Part shown: positions 1 to 8,148 of the stretch, piece by piece
Position numbering within the stretch: position 1 is the stretch's first letter
Layout: every line of letters starts with the position of its first letter
Notes under the pieces: model-generated
Database searches by the model: none
What the model saw: the letters and a program-made list of their open reading frames with translations, nothing else
Told to the model about the DNA's origin: nothing
Assembly (NCBI GenBank): GCA_030040865.1
Contig: JASHSX010000138.1
Coordinates: 1 to 34,237 of the forward strand
Direction of reading: 5' to 3'
Length of the DNA stretch: 34,237 nt
Source: Thermoplasmata archaeon
GTDB taxonomy: Archaea > Thermoplasmatota > Thermoplasmata > Lutacidiplasmatales > UBA184
Program-made: the position numbers and the translations under genes

Positions 1-1011
1 GTCGTCCGCGAGTCGAAGGAGGAGTATGCGCGGCTCGCGGCTCAGTGGGACGCGAGCGCCTACACCGTGAACGGATTCGCCCGCTGGACCCGGGACGCCG
101 AGGCGGCCCGTCTGCTCGCGGACGCGACCAAACGGCTCCGGGGCTGGGGTGTAGAGGTTCGGCCGGTCGGCCCCCAGGAGCTCGCCGACCGGCTCCCGTT
201 CGGGAGGTTCGACGACCTCGAGGGCGCGATCCTGAGCGAGGGAGACGCAGTGGTCACGCCGAGCGCGATCACCGAGCTGTATGCCGAGTCGGCGCGCCGG
301 GCCGGCGTCGACCTCGAGCTTGCGACCCCGCTGCGTTCCGTCGGGCGGGCGGACGGGGGTTGGGAGCTCACTACGGCCGGCCGAACGGTCCGCGGGCGCC
401 GGCTCGTGGTCGCCGCCGGCGCTTGGTCGAAACGCGTGCTTGCGCGACTGGGGCACGCTCTCCCGCTCGTCCCGTACCGCACCCAAGCCGCGGTGCTGCG
501 CCCCGCGGCCGCGGGTCCCGCCCCGTTCCCCTCCGTCCACGACATCGACTCCGACGTCTACGCGCGGCCGGAGGCGAACGGGAGGATCCTCGCCGGCGAC
601 GGCACCGAGTCGGTGGAGGCCGACCCCGACACGTTCCGGCCCGGCGGCGACGAGGGGTTCGTCGCGCACCTCGCCGAGACGTTCGAGCGCCGGTTCCCGG
701 GCTGGTCGGACGCCGAGCTGGTCCGGGCCTGGGCGGGCGTATGCACCGCGACGCCCGATCGACGGCCGCTGGTAGGCCCCGTCGACGCGTCGGAGGGTCT
801 GTTCGCGGTGACGGGGTTCAACGGCTTCGGCGTGATGCGGGCCGGCGGGGTCGCTGCCCGTCTGGCGGGCGTCCTGGCCGCGAGCGAGGACGGCACGAGC
901 GGTCTCGACCCGCTCCGTCCCGTCCTCCCGGAGCGGCTCGTCGGCCGATCGATCTCCTTCGCGCCCCGGCCGGGCTTCACGCTCGAGGGCGGCGACGCGC
1001 CCCGGTTCTAG
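1..1011 (+). CDS. FAD-dependent oxidoreductase, DAO family (5' partial)
   Basis: The reading frame is open from the first base, so the N-terminus, including the expected FAD-binding GxGxxG, lies outside the window; 336 residues remain. The visible part looks like the D-amino-acid oxidase/sarcosine oxidase/glycine oxidase superfamily. It has a middle segment ending in VVAAGAWSKRVL, which is the second FAD-contacting strand, then DIDSDVYARPEANGRILAG. A C-terminal FAD-binding block follows (TPDRRPLVGP, then VTGFNGFGVMRAGGVAARLA). Such enzymes oxidise amine or amino-acid substrates using FAD and oxygen or another acceptor. The substrate cannot be read from the sequence. A GTG at 67 is an internal codon, not a likely start, because the upstream residues continue the fold. 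It converges on thyX with 17 bases between the stops. Confidence 0.85.
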   Translation, partial: VVRESKEEYARLAAQWDASAYTVNGFARWTRDAEAARLLADATKRLRGWGVEVRPVGPQELADRLPFGRFDDLEGAILSEGDAVVTPSAITELYAESARRAGVDLELATPLRSVGRADGGWELTTAGRTVRGRRLVVAAGAWSKRVLARLGHALPLVPYRTQAAVLRPAAAGPAPFPSVHDIDSDVYARPEANGRILAGDGTESVEADPDTFRPGGDEGFVAHLAETFERRFPGWSDAELVRAWAGVCTATPDRRPLVGPVDASEGLFAVTGFNGFGVMRAGGVAARLAGVLAASEDGTSGLDPLRPVLPERLVGRSISFAPRPGFTLEGGDAPRF

Positions 1012-1028
1012 GGCGCGGGTGGGGCGGC

Positions 1029-1955
1029 CTACCCGGGCCCGAACTCCGGACCGGGTGCCCGGAGCCGCTCGAGCTTCGCCAGGAACTCCACGCCCTCCCC
1101 CGTCGTCATCGGTTTCCCGTCGTCGCGGAGGAGAGGGAGGTCGGCGAGCGCGCACGCCTCCTCGGGCTTCGCTCCGCGGAGGAGCGCGGCCACGGCGACG
1201 GACTCCTTTCGGCTCAGGGAGATCGAGCCGAGCTCGAAGTCCTCGAACGCCTCGTAGGCGATCGGGCAGACGACGCGGACGATCTGCGCGAGCTCGGCCG
1301 CGTAGAGACGGATCTCCTCCTGGGCGTGGGGGTCGAGCCGGAGCGAGAGGAAGTGCAGGAGGTTCCAGAGGTCGGACTTCCAGTACCATTCGGTGTAGTA
1401 CGAGAGGGGCAGGATCAGGCGGGCCGTCTCGCGCGCGACGCCGTCGGCGAGCGCCCGCTCGTAGGCGGCGTACGCCTCGGTGGAGACCCGCGCGAGCTCC
1501 GAGCGGAACCGCTCGACGACCTCTCCCGGCAACGGCTCGCCCCGACCCTGCCGGTTCCGGGTCGACTGCCGGCGCACCTCCTCGGCCGGCGGAAGATCGA
1601 ACTCGTCCGGCACGACCGAGTACCGCTGCGAATACTCGTTGATGGAGGCGGTCCGGTGCCGCACCCACTGGCGCGCGACGTAGATCGGAAGCCGCACGAG
1701 GAACTTGAACTCGACCATCTCGAACGGCGTCGTATGCCGGTGCCGAAGCAGGTAGCGGATGAGCCCGCGGTCGTCGCGGACCGACTTCGTGCCGGCGCCG
1801 TAGGAGACCCGGGCGGCCTGGACGATCGAGGCGTCGGTGCCCATGTAGTCCACCAGCGCGACGAAGCCGTGCGAGAGCACCGGGCGTCGGACCCCGATGA
1901 GTCGGTCGGCGGCCGGAACGCCGGGACGGGTCATCGCGGGCTCGGCGTCCGCCAC
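1029..1955 (-). CDS. thyX: flavin-dependent thymidylate synthase ThyX
   Basis: Makes dTMP from dUMP using methylenetetrahydrofolate (or an archaeal equivalent), FAD and NADPH. The ThyX signature RHRx7S is intact at residues 99-109 (RHRTASINEYS), followed by QRYS. At 308 residues it is longer than the usual 220-260 residues, mainly through a C-terminal extension after about residue 240. The GTG at 1955 is chosen because a TTTAAT box A lies about 25 bases upstream (1978-1985), which puts the predicted transcript start on the start codon. An ATG at 1934 (codon 8) is the alternative. It is divergent from metG, and the two share a short promoter region. Confidence 0.95.
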   Translation of the reverse strand: MADAEPAMTRPGVPAADRLIGVRRPVLSHGFVALVDYMGTDASIVQAARVSYGAGTKSVRDDRGLIRYLLRHRHTTPFEMVEFKFLVRLPIYVARQWVRHRTASINEYSQRYSVVPDEFDLPPAEEVRRQSTRNRQGRGEPLPGEVVERFRSELARVSTEAYAAYERALADGVARETARLILPLSYYTEWYWKSDLWNLLHFLSLRLDPHAQEEIRLYAAELAQIVRVVCPIAYEAFEDFELGSISLSRKESVAVAALLRGAKPEEACALADLPLLRDDGKPMTTGEGVEFLAKLERLRAPGPEFGPG

Positions 1956-1977
1956 GATCGGGACGCAGGACGTCGAG

Positions 1978-1985
1978 ATTAAAGG
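1978..1985 (-). promoter_or_regulatory. box A (TATA) element of thyX
   Basis: The minus-strand sequence CCTTTAAT is an isolated AT-rich stretch in very GC-rich DNA. It is centred about 26 bases before the GTG start of thyX, which fits archaeal box A spacing and a leaderless transcript. Confidence 0.6.
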
Positions 1986-2020
1986 CGCTCCGCCGAGAGA
2001 CGGGCGCGCTCCGGGGAAAA

Positions 2021-2028
2021 CCTATAGG
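2021..2028 (+). promoter_or_regulatory. box A element of metG
   Basis: AAAACCTATAGG precedes the metG ATG by about 38 bases, giving a predicted transcript start near 2050 and a leader of about 10 bases. This supports the start at 2062 over in-frame codons further upstream. Confidence 0.5.
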
Positions 2029-2061
2029 CCGCCCCCCGCTCGATCGGGTCCGGAGGGCCCA

Positions 2062-4332
2062 ATGGCGCGCATTTTCGTCGGCATCGCGTGGCCGTACTCG
2101 AACGGCCCGTTCCACATCGGGCACCTCGCCGGGGCGTACCTTCCCGGGGAGATCTTCGCCCGGTTCCACCGCTTGCGCGGCGACGAGGTGCTGATGGTGT
2201 CGGGCTCGGACATGCACGGCACCCCGACGCTGATCCGGGCCGAGAAGGAGGGCACGACGCCCCAGGTGGTCGCCGAGCGGTACCACGGGATCAACCGGGA
2301 CGCCTTCGGTCAGCTCGGTTTCTCGTTCGATCTCTACACCCACACGCACACGGTCGTTCACGAGCGGACCGTCCAGGAGTTCTTCCTGACGCTGCTCGAG
2401 CACCGGTACATCGACCGGCGTACGGAGGAGGCCGCGTACTGCCCGAAGCACCGCCGGTTCCTGCCCGACCGGTACCTGCTCGGGACATGTCCGCACTGCG
2501 GCTTCGACTCCGCCCGGGGCGACGAGTGCGACAACTGCGGTAAACCGGTCGACGCCCGGCAGCTGGGCGCGCCGCGGTGCGCCCTCGACGGCACTCCGGC
2601 GGAGTTCCGCCCCACGGAGCACTTCTACCTCGACCTGGACCGCCTCCAGGAGAAGCTCGCCCGCTACGTGGCGGAGCAGGCGCCGCACTGGCGGCCCGGC
2701 GTCACCGGTGTCGCGGAGAGCTTTCTCGCCGCCGGGCTGCGCCCGACCCCGATCACGCGCGACCTCGACTGGGGGGTCCCGATCCCGCTCGACGGCTACG
2801 ACGCGAAGCGGTTCTACGTCTGGTTCGACGCGGTGATCGGCTACCTCTCGGCGTCCAAGGAGTGGGCGATCCGCGCCGGCCGGCCCGAAGCGTGGAAGCG
2901 GTACTGGGACCCGCGCGAGGCGGTCCGGCAGTACTACTTCATCGGCAAGGACAACAAGTTCCACCACACGATCGTCTGGCCCGGGATGCTCCTCGGGGCC
3001 GAAGGGCTCCAGCTGCCGTACGACGTTCCCGCGAACGAGTGGCTGAGAGTGGACGGCCAGAAGATCTCGAAGAGCCGCACGGACGGGCTCGAGGCGTTCA
3101 TCCCGTCGCTGCTCGCCCGGTACCCGCCGGACGTGATCCGCTTCTATGCGGCGCTGCTCGCGCCCCAGAACCACGACACCGAGCTCGACTGGGACGAATT
3201 CCACCAGCTCCACGAGGAGGTGCTCGCGAACCAGTGGGGCAACCTCGTTCAGCGCACCCTCGTCCTCGCCCGGGATCGGTACGGCGGCAAGGTGCCGCCC
3301 GGGCCCGCGGACGCCCGCGACGAGGACGCTCCGGGGGGCACGCTCGACCGGCTGCGGACCGCCCACGCGCGGATCACGCGGGAGTACGAGCAGGTCCACC
3401 TGAAGGAGGCGCTCGACCTCACGCTCGAGCAGGTCCGGGAGACGAACCGCTGGTTCCATGACGCGCATCCGTGGGACGCGAAGGACCCCGAGCGGGCCCG
3501 CCTTCTCCGCGAGGCCCTCTGGCGCGTGAAGGCGCTCGCGACGTGGCTCGCCCCGGTACTCCCGTTCTCCAGTGCCGAGGTCTACCGGATGCTCGGCTAC
3601 TCCGGGCCGCCGAGTTCCGGCGACTGGGATCGGGCGCTCGATCCGCCGCCCGGTGGTCAGCCGCTCGGGGAGATCCGGCCGCTCTTCCCCCGGCCGACCG
3701 TGGAGAGCCCCGCCCCCGTGGCTCCCTCGTCGAAGTCCCCCGGGGAGATCGCGGCCCTCGCCCCGCTGGGCGCGCGGGCCGGAGTCATCCGGGCGGCCGT
3801 TCCCCATCCCGCGGCGGACAAGCTGTACGTCCTCTCGGTGGACCTGGGCGAACCGACGCCGCGAACGGTCGTGGCCGGCCTGCGGGGCTCGTACCCGGTC
3901 GAGGAGCTCGTGGGCCGGCCGGTGATCGTGCTCGCGAACCTGGCCCCCCGGACCATCCGACGCATGACCTCCCAGGGGATGGTGCTCGCGGCCGAGGACG
4001 GGGATCGGGCCGTCCTCCTCCGGCCGCCGGACGCGGTGCCGCCCGGCGCCTGGCTCGCGGGCGTCGGGCCGGAGGTCCGGGAGATCACCTACGACGAGTT
4101 CGCGGCGACCCCGCTCTCCGTCGGCCGCGTGGTCGGCCGGAGGCCCGACGGCCGCCGCTCCGTCGACCTGGGAGCGCGGAGCGTCGAGGTCGACGGGGAA
4201 TGGCCCGAGGGCGAGACGGTGGTCGTCCGGTTGCCGACGGCCGAGGCGACCCACGGAGAGGTCTTGGGCTTCGACGGCTCCCGTCCGATCCGGCCGGAGG
4301 TGCCGGTGCCGCTCGGGGCGAAGGTGCGATGA
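2062..4332 (+). CDS. metG: methionyl-tRNA synthetase with C-terminal tRNA-binding domain and extra tail
   Basis: Charges initiator and elongator tRNA-Met with methionine. It is a class I synthetase of 756 residues. The HIGH motif is intact at residues 18-21 (FHIGHL), and the KMSKS loop is KISKS at about 334-338. The connective peptide carries a zinc-knuckle cysteine set (C127, C143, C146, C156, C159, C173). After the anticodon-binding helical domain there is an EMAP-II/Trbp111-like OB domain, roughly 565-668, recognisable by HPAADKLYVLSVDLG and TSQGMVLAAE. A further 85-90 residues of strand-rich sequence follow that I do not recognise. The start at 2062 gives the family-typical MARIFVGIAWPYSNGPFHIG; an in-frame ATG at 1897 would overlap thyX and is rejected. 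Its stop overlaps the next start (ATGA). Confidence 0.97.
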   Translation: MARIFVGIAWPYSNGPFHIGHLAGAYLPGEIFARFHRLRGDEVLMVSGSDMHGTPTLIRAEKEGTTPQVVAERYHGINRDAFGQLGFSFDLYTHTHTVVHERTVQEFFLTLLEHRYIDRRTEEAAYCPKHRRFLPDRYLLGTCPHCGFDSARGDECDNCGKPVDARQLGAPRCALDGTPAEFRPTEHFYLDLDRLQEKLARYVAEQAPHWRPGVTGVAESFLAAGLRPTPITRDLDWGVPIPLDGYDAKRFYVWFDAVIGYLSASKEWAIRAGRPEAWKRYWDPREAVRQYYFIGKDNKFHHTIVWPGMLLGAEGLQLPYDVPANEWLRVDGQKISKSRTDGLEAFIPSLLARYPPDVIRFYAALLAPQNHDTELDWDEFHQLHEEVLANQWGNLVQRTLVLARDRYGGKVPPGPADARDEDAPGGTLDRLRTAHARITREYEQVHLKEALDLTLEQVRETNRWFHDAHPWDAKDPERARLLREALWRVKALATWLAPVLPFSSAEVYRMLGYSGPPSSGDWDRALDPPPGGQPLGEIRPLFPRPTVESPAPVAPSSKSPGEIAALAPLGARAGVIRAAVPHPAADKLYVLSVDLGEPTPRTVVAGLRGSYPVEELVGRPVIVLANLAPRTIRRMTSQGMVLAAEDGDRAVLLRPPDAVPPGAWLAGVGPEVREITYDEFAATPLSVGRVVGRRPDGRRSVDLGARSVEVDGEWPEGETVVVRLPTAEATHGEVLGFDGSRPIRPEVPVPLGAKVR

Positions 4333-5009
4333 CCGACGGGGTCCGGATCGACCTGCACGTGCACGCCCAGTGGTCGCCCGACTCGCGGCTCACGCTCGAG
4401 GCGATCGTCGGTCGGCTGTCGTACGTCGGGCTGCGCGGGTTCGCGCTGACCGACCACAACACCGTCGCCGGCCACGCCGCCCTCGCCGAGCTGCGCGCCC
4501 GCCACCCCGAGTACCTGTACCTGCCGGGCGTCGAGGTCTCGGCGCGCGAGGGGCACCTGCTCGGCTACGGCGTCACCGAGGCCCCTCCCCCGCACCGGCC
4601 GGTCGCCGAGACGGTCGAGTGGATCGAGGGACGGGGTGGGGTCGCGGTCCTGGCGCATCCGTACCGGTGGACCCACGGGGTGGGTCGGAAGGTGGCGTCG
4701 CAGGCTCGGGTCCGCGTCCTGGAATCCCGGAACGGCCACAACTCCGAGATCGCGAACGCCAAGGCGGAGCTCACCGCGGCCCAGCGCCAGCTGGCGACCA
4801 CGGGGGGGAGCGACGCCCACGATCTCGGGGACCTGGGGCGCGCGTTCACGGAGTGGACCGAACCCGCGGAGACGGCCGACGAGCTCCTCGAGTCGCTCCG
4901 TCGGGGCCGCACGAAGGCCGACGGCCTCTCGCTCGCCCTCCCGGGGCGGGTCCGCTGGTCGACGCGCACGATGCTCCGCTTCGTGACCCGCGGATTCCGT
5001 CCGCTCTGA
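4329..5009 (+). CDS. PHP-domain metal-dependent phosphoesterase
   Basis: 226 residues with all the PHP metal-binding motifs in order: DLHVHAQWSPDS near the N-terminus, TDHNT, an internal acidic GVEVSA segment, AHPYRW, and GGSDAH near residue 160. PHP proteins of this size hydrolyse phosphoester bonds, for example in nucleotides or histidinol phosphate, at a two- or three-metal site. The particular substrate cannot be inferred. The ATG overlaps the metG stop by four bases, so the two are probably translated from one mRNA. The last 30 residues are basic and lie outside the core fold. Confidence 0.88.
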   Translation: MTDGVRIDLHVHAQWSPDSRLTLEAIVGRLSYVGLRGFALTDHNTVAGHAALAELRARHPEYLYLPGVEVSAREGHLLGYGVTEAPPPHRPVAETVEWIEGRGGVAVLAHPYRWTHGVGRKVASQARVRVLESRNGHNSEIANAKAELTAAQRQLATTGGSDAHDLGDLGRAFTEWTEPAETADELLESLRRGRTKADGLSLALPGRVRWSTRTMLRFVTRGFRPL

Positions 5010-5033
5010 CCCGACGGCCGACGCGCCCCCACG

Positions 5034-5040
5034 TCTTTTA
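5034..5040 (+). promoter_or_regulatory. box A element of tRNA-Cys
   Basis: TCTTTTA lies about 31 bases before the first base of tRNA-Cys in otherwise GC-rich DNA, at the spacing expected for an archaeal TBP site. Confidence 0.6.
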
Positions 5041-5067
5041 CCCCCGACGGTCCCTCCCTCCCGCCGC

Positions 5068-5140
5068 GCCGAGGTGGCAGAATGGTTAATGCGACGGACT
5101 GCAGATCCGTTTCCTGGGGGTTCGATTCCCTCCCTCGGCT
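5068..5140 (+). tRNA. tRNA-Cys (GCA)
   Basis: A 73-base cloverleaf can be folded by hand. The acceptor stem is GCCGAGG/CCTCGGC with discriminator U. The anticodon stem is ACGGA/TCCGT around the loop CTGCAGA, so the anticodon is GCA. The T arm is GGGGG-TTCGATT-CCCTC with one G-U pair. No intron and no encoded CCA are present. Confidence 0.96.
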
Positions 5141-5263
5141 CCTCCGGACCGGGCCGGCCCGCGACCCTGACCGGCGGCGGCACCGACGGCGGCGCCGTTC
5201 CGGTGGCCCGCGCCCCGGGACCGCGGTTCCCAAGCTCGTCCGATCGAGCGCCGGACCCGTCGG

Positions 5264-5755
5264 ATGAGCGTCGCGACGAAGCGGGCGTACGAACCGGCGG
5301 CGCCCGAGGACGGCACCCGGTACCTCGTCGACCGGCTCTGGCCGCGCGGCGTCACGAAGGAACGGCTCCACGTCGCCGCGTGGCTCAAGGAGATCGCCCC
5401 GAGCGAGACCCTGCGTCGGCGATTCCATCACGATCCCGCCGAGTTCGCGCAGTTCCGGGCCGCGTACCGGCGCGAGCTGCTCGCGCGGCCCGAGGCGTGG
5501 GCGGGCCTGGCCGCGGAGGTCCGGGACGGTCCGGTGACCCTCGTCTACGCCGCGCGCGACGGGACGCATTCCAACGCGGCGGTCCTTGCCGAGCTCCTGC
5601 GCGAGGGCGACGTCACGGTGGCGGGTCTCGGGGTGGGGAAAAGCGCGCGCGCACGCGGGTCCACCACGCCGCGACCGGCACCGAGAGGACGCGCTCGCGC
5701 TCCTGCTCGAGCTGCGACCAGAGGATCCGGGCCTCGAACGGCGCCTCGCGGGTGA
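5264..5755 (+). CDS. DUF488 family protein with an unusual basic tail
   Basis: Residues 1 to about 118 match the DUF488 family: DGTRYLVDRLWPRGV, then WLKEIAPSETLRRRFHHDP, then GPVTLVYAARDGTHSNAAVL. The family is small, soluble and of uncertain function. Normal members end close to residue 120, right after the LAELLR helix. Here the frame stays open for another 45 residues of Arg/Ala/Pro-rich sequence that overlaps the opposite-strand ClC gene by 143 bases. That tail looks like readthrough of the antisense of a conserved coding region and is probably not a domain. ATG 5264 gives the family-typical start. Confidence 0.85.
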   Translation: MSVATKRAYEPAAPEDGTRYLVDRLWPRGVTKERLHVAAWLKEIAPSETLRRRFHHDPAEFAQFRAAYRRELLARPEAWAGLAAEVRDGPVTLVYAARDGTHSNAAVLAELLREGDVTVAGLGVGKSARARGSTTPRPAPRGRARAPARAATRGSGPRTAPRG

Positions 5756-7457
5756 CGAAGCCGATGACGTGGGTGGGTTCGCCGGGGTCGACGACCGGAA
5801 GCGCGCTCCCGTCGAGCTGGGCGAGACGTTCGGCGGCGGTACGCATCGGCTCGTCCGGGTAGGCGGCGCTCGAGAGCGCGACGGCGCGTCGGCGCACCGG
5901 CGCGGCCGGGTCGCCGCCGATCTCGAGATACCGCTGGAGGTCGCGGCGGGCCGCGAACCCGACCGGCGTCCCGCCGTCCGCGAGGAGCGTGAGGCCGCTC
6001 TCGCCGGCGTCCGGTGTCCCCGAGACGCGGACCGCCTCCTCGACCGAGACGTCGGCCGGGACGATCGCGACGCTCGTGTGCATCACGGAGCGCACGGGGA
6101 TCCGCTCGAGGGGATCGACCGAGTACTCGCGGGCGACGTGCACGCCGCGGCGAGCGACCTTCTCGGTGAGGACCGAGCGCTTCACCACGAGGACGGTGAC
6201 GGCGTCGGCGACCAGCGCGGCCACGAGGAGCGGGAACAGGGCCTCGAAGTCGTGGGTGAGCTCGAGCGAGAAGACGACGCCCGTGAACGGCGCGCGCATC
6301 GTGCCCCCGATCATCGCGCCCATCCCAACGAGCACGAACAGTCCCACGGAACCTCCGGGCAGGACGACGGCGAACAGGGCGCCTAGGCAGCCGCCGATCA
6401 TGAGGAGCGGCGCGAGGACGCCGCCGGACGTGCCCGATCCGAGGGAGATCGCCCAGATGGCGGCCTTGACGATCACGAGCGACAGGATCACCGTGATCCC
6501 GAACTGCGCCAGGAGGAGCCCGTCGATCGAGTTGTAGCCGACCCCGAGGGCACGCGGCGCGAGGATCCCGCCGACCCCGATCGCGAGGCCCCCGAGGGCC
6601 GGCCACCACATCCAGTGGATCGGGAGCTTTCGGAAGCCGTCCTCCGAGGCGTACACCGACCAGGTGAGCAGCATCGAGATCCCGCCCGCGAGGAGACCCA
6701 GGACGAGCGCGGACAGGAGGGTCCACGAGGTGGGCGCGGCCGAGAGGGGGATCGGGAACAGCGGGTTCGCGCTGATGAGCTGCCAGCGGACGACCGTCGC
6801 CACCGCGACGGCCGCACCGACCGGCACCAGGCTCCGCGGTTTCCACTCGAAGAGGAGCAGCTCGACCGAGAGGAGTACCGCGGCGAGCGGACTGTTGAAC
6901 GTCGCGGCCATCCCGGCCGCGGCGCCGGCGACCAGGAGGGTCTTCCGCTCCGCGGCGGTCACCCGCACGAACTGGCCGAGGACGCTCCCGAAGGCGCCGC
7001 CGGTCATGATGATCGGGCCCTCGGCCCCGAACGGCCCTCCCGAGCCGATCGAGATCGCCGTCGCGACCGGCTTGAGGACGGTGACTTTCGGCTCGATCTT
7101 GCTCTTGTTGATCAGGATCGCCTCGATCGCTTCGGGGATCCCGTGGCCCCGGATGCGCTCGGAACCGTACCGGGCCATCCCGCCCACGAGGAGCCCGCCG
7201 AGGACGGGAACGCCGATCGCCAGGAGGCCGAGCGAGTTGCCGGACGGCGACGTGAACGAGAACGACAGTCGGCCGTAGTAGAACAGGTTCGTGAAGAACC
7301 CGATCAGATCGAGGAGCGCGACGGCGATGAGCGCCGCCACGATCCCGATCGGGACCGCCCACGCCGCCAGGAGGAGCAGCCGCCGGTTCGCGGAGGTGAA
7401 GTCCCCGAGCTGCTGCGCCCCGTAGTGCGGCGGGGCCGTCGCGGCGGGGGAGCTCAC
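5613..7457 (-). CDS. ClC-family chloride channel/transporter with C-terminal CBS pair
   Basis: 614 residues: a ClC membrane core (about 25-430, around ten hydrophobic segments) followed by two CBS domains (about 452-580) that would bind adenine nucleotides on the cytoplasmic side. The three ClC selectivity motifs are present in modified form. GHGIPE at 104-109 replaces GSGIPE, GAEGP at 144-148 keeps the external gating glutamate (E146), and GGVLAP is at 345-350. The position of the internal proton glutamate appears to be Leu (FNSPLAAVLLSVEL, residue 200), and the helix-R tyrosine appears to be Leu (SVLTEK, residue 430). So anion specificity and coupling may differ from E. coli ClC. The start is a GTG. 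It lies 103 bases downstream of the UspA gene on the same strand, possibly co-transcribed. Confidence 0.93.
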   Translation of the reverse strand: MSSPAATAPPHYGAQQLGDFTSANRRLLLLAAWAVPIGIVAALIAVALLDLIGFFTNLFYYGRLSFSFTSPSGNSLGLLAIGVPVLGGLLVGGMARYGSERIRGHGIPEAIEAILINKSKIEPKVTVLKPVATAISIGSGGPFGAEGPIIMTGGAFGSVLGQFVRVTAAERKTLLVAGAAAGMAATFNSPLAAVLLSVELLLFEWKPRSLVPVGAAVAVATVVRWQLISANPLFPIPLSAAPTSWTLLSALVLGLLAGGISMLLTWSVYASEDGFRKLPIHWMWWPALGGLAIGVGGILAPRALGVGYNSIDGLLLAQFGITVILSLVIVKAAIWAISLGSGTSGGVLAPLLMIGGCLGALFAVVLPGGSVGLFVLVGMGAMIGGTMRAPFTGVVFSLELTHDFEALFPLLVAALVADAVTVLVVKRSVLTEKVARRGVHVAREYSVDPLERIPVRSVMHTSVAIVPADVSVEEAVRVSGTPDAGESGLTLLADGGTPVGFAARRDLQRYLEIGGDPAAPVRRRAVALSSAAYPDEPMRTAAERLAQLDGSALPVVDPGEPTHVIGFVTREAPFEARILWSQLEQERERVLSVPVAAWWTRVRARFSPPRDPPP

Positions 7458-7560
7458 GAGGGGCCGCCCGGGGCGTTCCGCGGCGATGCGTCCTGTCGGG
7501 AACGGCGGGCCGGCGGGCGCCCGCTGCCGTTGCGCCGGGGTCGCGTCCGGTCCATGGCGC

Positions 7561-8001
7561 CTAGCTCCCGATCACCAGGACGGAGCGGTGGGACACTCCG
7601 GCCACGTACTTCGCCACCCGCCCGCGCAGCCGAAGGCCCCCCGCCTTCTCGCGGCGAACGAGGACGATCAGGTCGCAGTCCGCGAACTCCGCGTACTCGC
7701 AGATCCGCTCGCCCGGGTCCCCGTGGAGGATCTTGATGGGGATGTCGCGCGCCCCCGGCCCGGCGTGCGCGACGAGCGCGGAGCGGAGCGTCTGGTTGAC
7801 GCGCAGCTCCTCCTCGTTCGCGGGGTTCCCGTCGTGCTCGTCGCCGGCGATCGCGGTCGGCCGCATCACCACGTGGCAGACGATCGTGGCCGGGACGCGC
7901 TCGAGCACGCCCTTCAGGGTCTCCCAGGCCCGGTCGCTCGGGGGCGTGGAGTCGAGCGCGAGCAGCGTGCGACGAAACAGCGGCGGACTCGCCGTGGCCA
8001 T
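7561..8001 (-). CDS. universal stress protein (UspA family)
   Basis: 146 residues with the UspA alpha/beta fold pattern. An N-terminal strand RTLLALDSTPPSDRAWE is followed by a core strand TIVCHVVMRP. The segment IKILHGDPGERICEYAE and then CDLIVLVRRE lead to the C-terminal strand SVLVIGS. The ATP-binding G-2x-G-9x-G(S/T) motif is degenerate: GGLRLRGRVAKYV has no Ser/Thr at the usual place, so nucleotide binding is uncertain. The ATG at 8001 is supported by a box A at 8033-8038. Pairing with a ClC protein upstream of a shared downstream region hints at stress or ion homeostasis, which is an inference. Confidence 0.85.
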   Translation of the reverse strand: MATASPPLFRRTLLALDSTPPSDRAWETLKGVLERVPATIVCHVVMRPTAIAGDEHDGNPANEEELRVNQTLRSALVAHAGPGARDIPIKILHGDPGERICEYAEFADCDLIVLVRREKAGGLRLRGRVAKYVAGVSHRSVLVIGS

Positions 8002-8032
8002 GCCCTCGAGCTCCGTCCAGCACCGACTCGGA

Positions 8033-8038
8033 CTTAAC
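8033..8038 (-). promoter_or_regulatory. box A element of the UspA gene
   Basis: Minus-strand GTTAAG, about 35 bases before the ATG at 8001, predicts a transcript starting about 8-10 bases ahead of it. Confidence 0.45.
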
Positions 8039-8075
8039 GCCGGAGGAACGAACGGCCCGCCCGGCTCGGAGCGGG

Positions 8076-8082
8076 TCTTTAT
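8076..8082 (+). promoter_or_regulatory. box A element of the DUF998/NDH-2-like operon
   Basis: TCTTTAT predicts a transcript start near 8105 and a leader of about 44 bases. That leader contains a Shine-Dalgarno-like GGGAGGG (8135-8141) seven bases before the GTG, so this mRNA appears to have a true 5' leader. Confidence 0.5.
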
Positions 8083-8148
8083 CCCCCGCCCGGACTCGGC
8101 CTCCCGGTTCCGATCCGTCCTGCCGGAACCCTGCGGGAGGGAACGCAC

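Noticed and set aside
45-1982. A 645-codon open frame over the oxidase and thyX genes
   Set aside because: It is an Arg/Pro/Gly-rich shadow frame caused by high GC. The real proteins with conserved motifs lie in other frames.
2577-5009. Long plus-strand frames inside metG and the PHP gene
   Set aside because: The residues before 4329 in the PHP frame are low-complexity Arg/Gly/Pro sequence, and conserved PHP sequence begins only at the ATGA overlap.
6615-7736. A plus-strand 373-codon frame antisense to the ClC gene
   Set aside because: Asp/Arg/Glu-rich antisense artefact with no family features, while the minus strand encodes a complete ClC protein.
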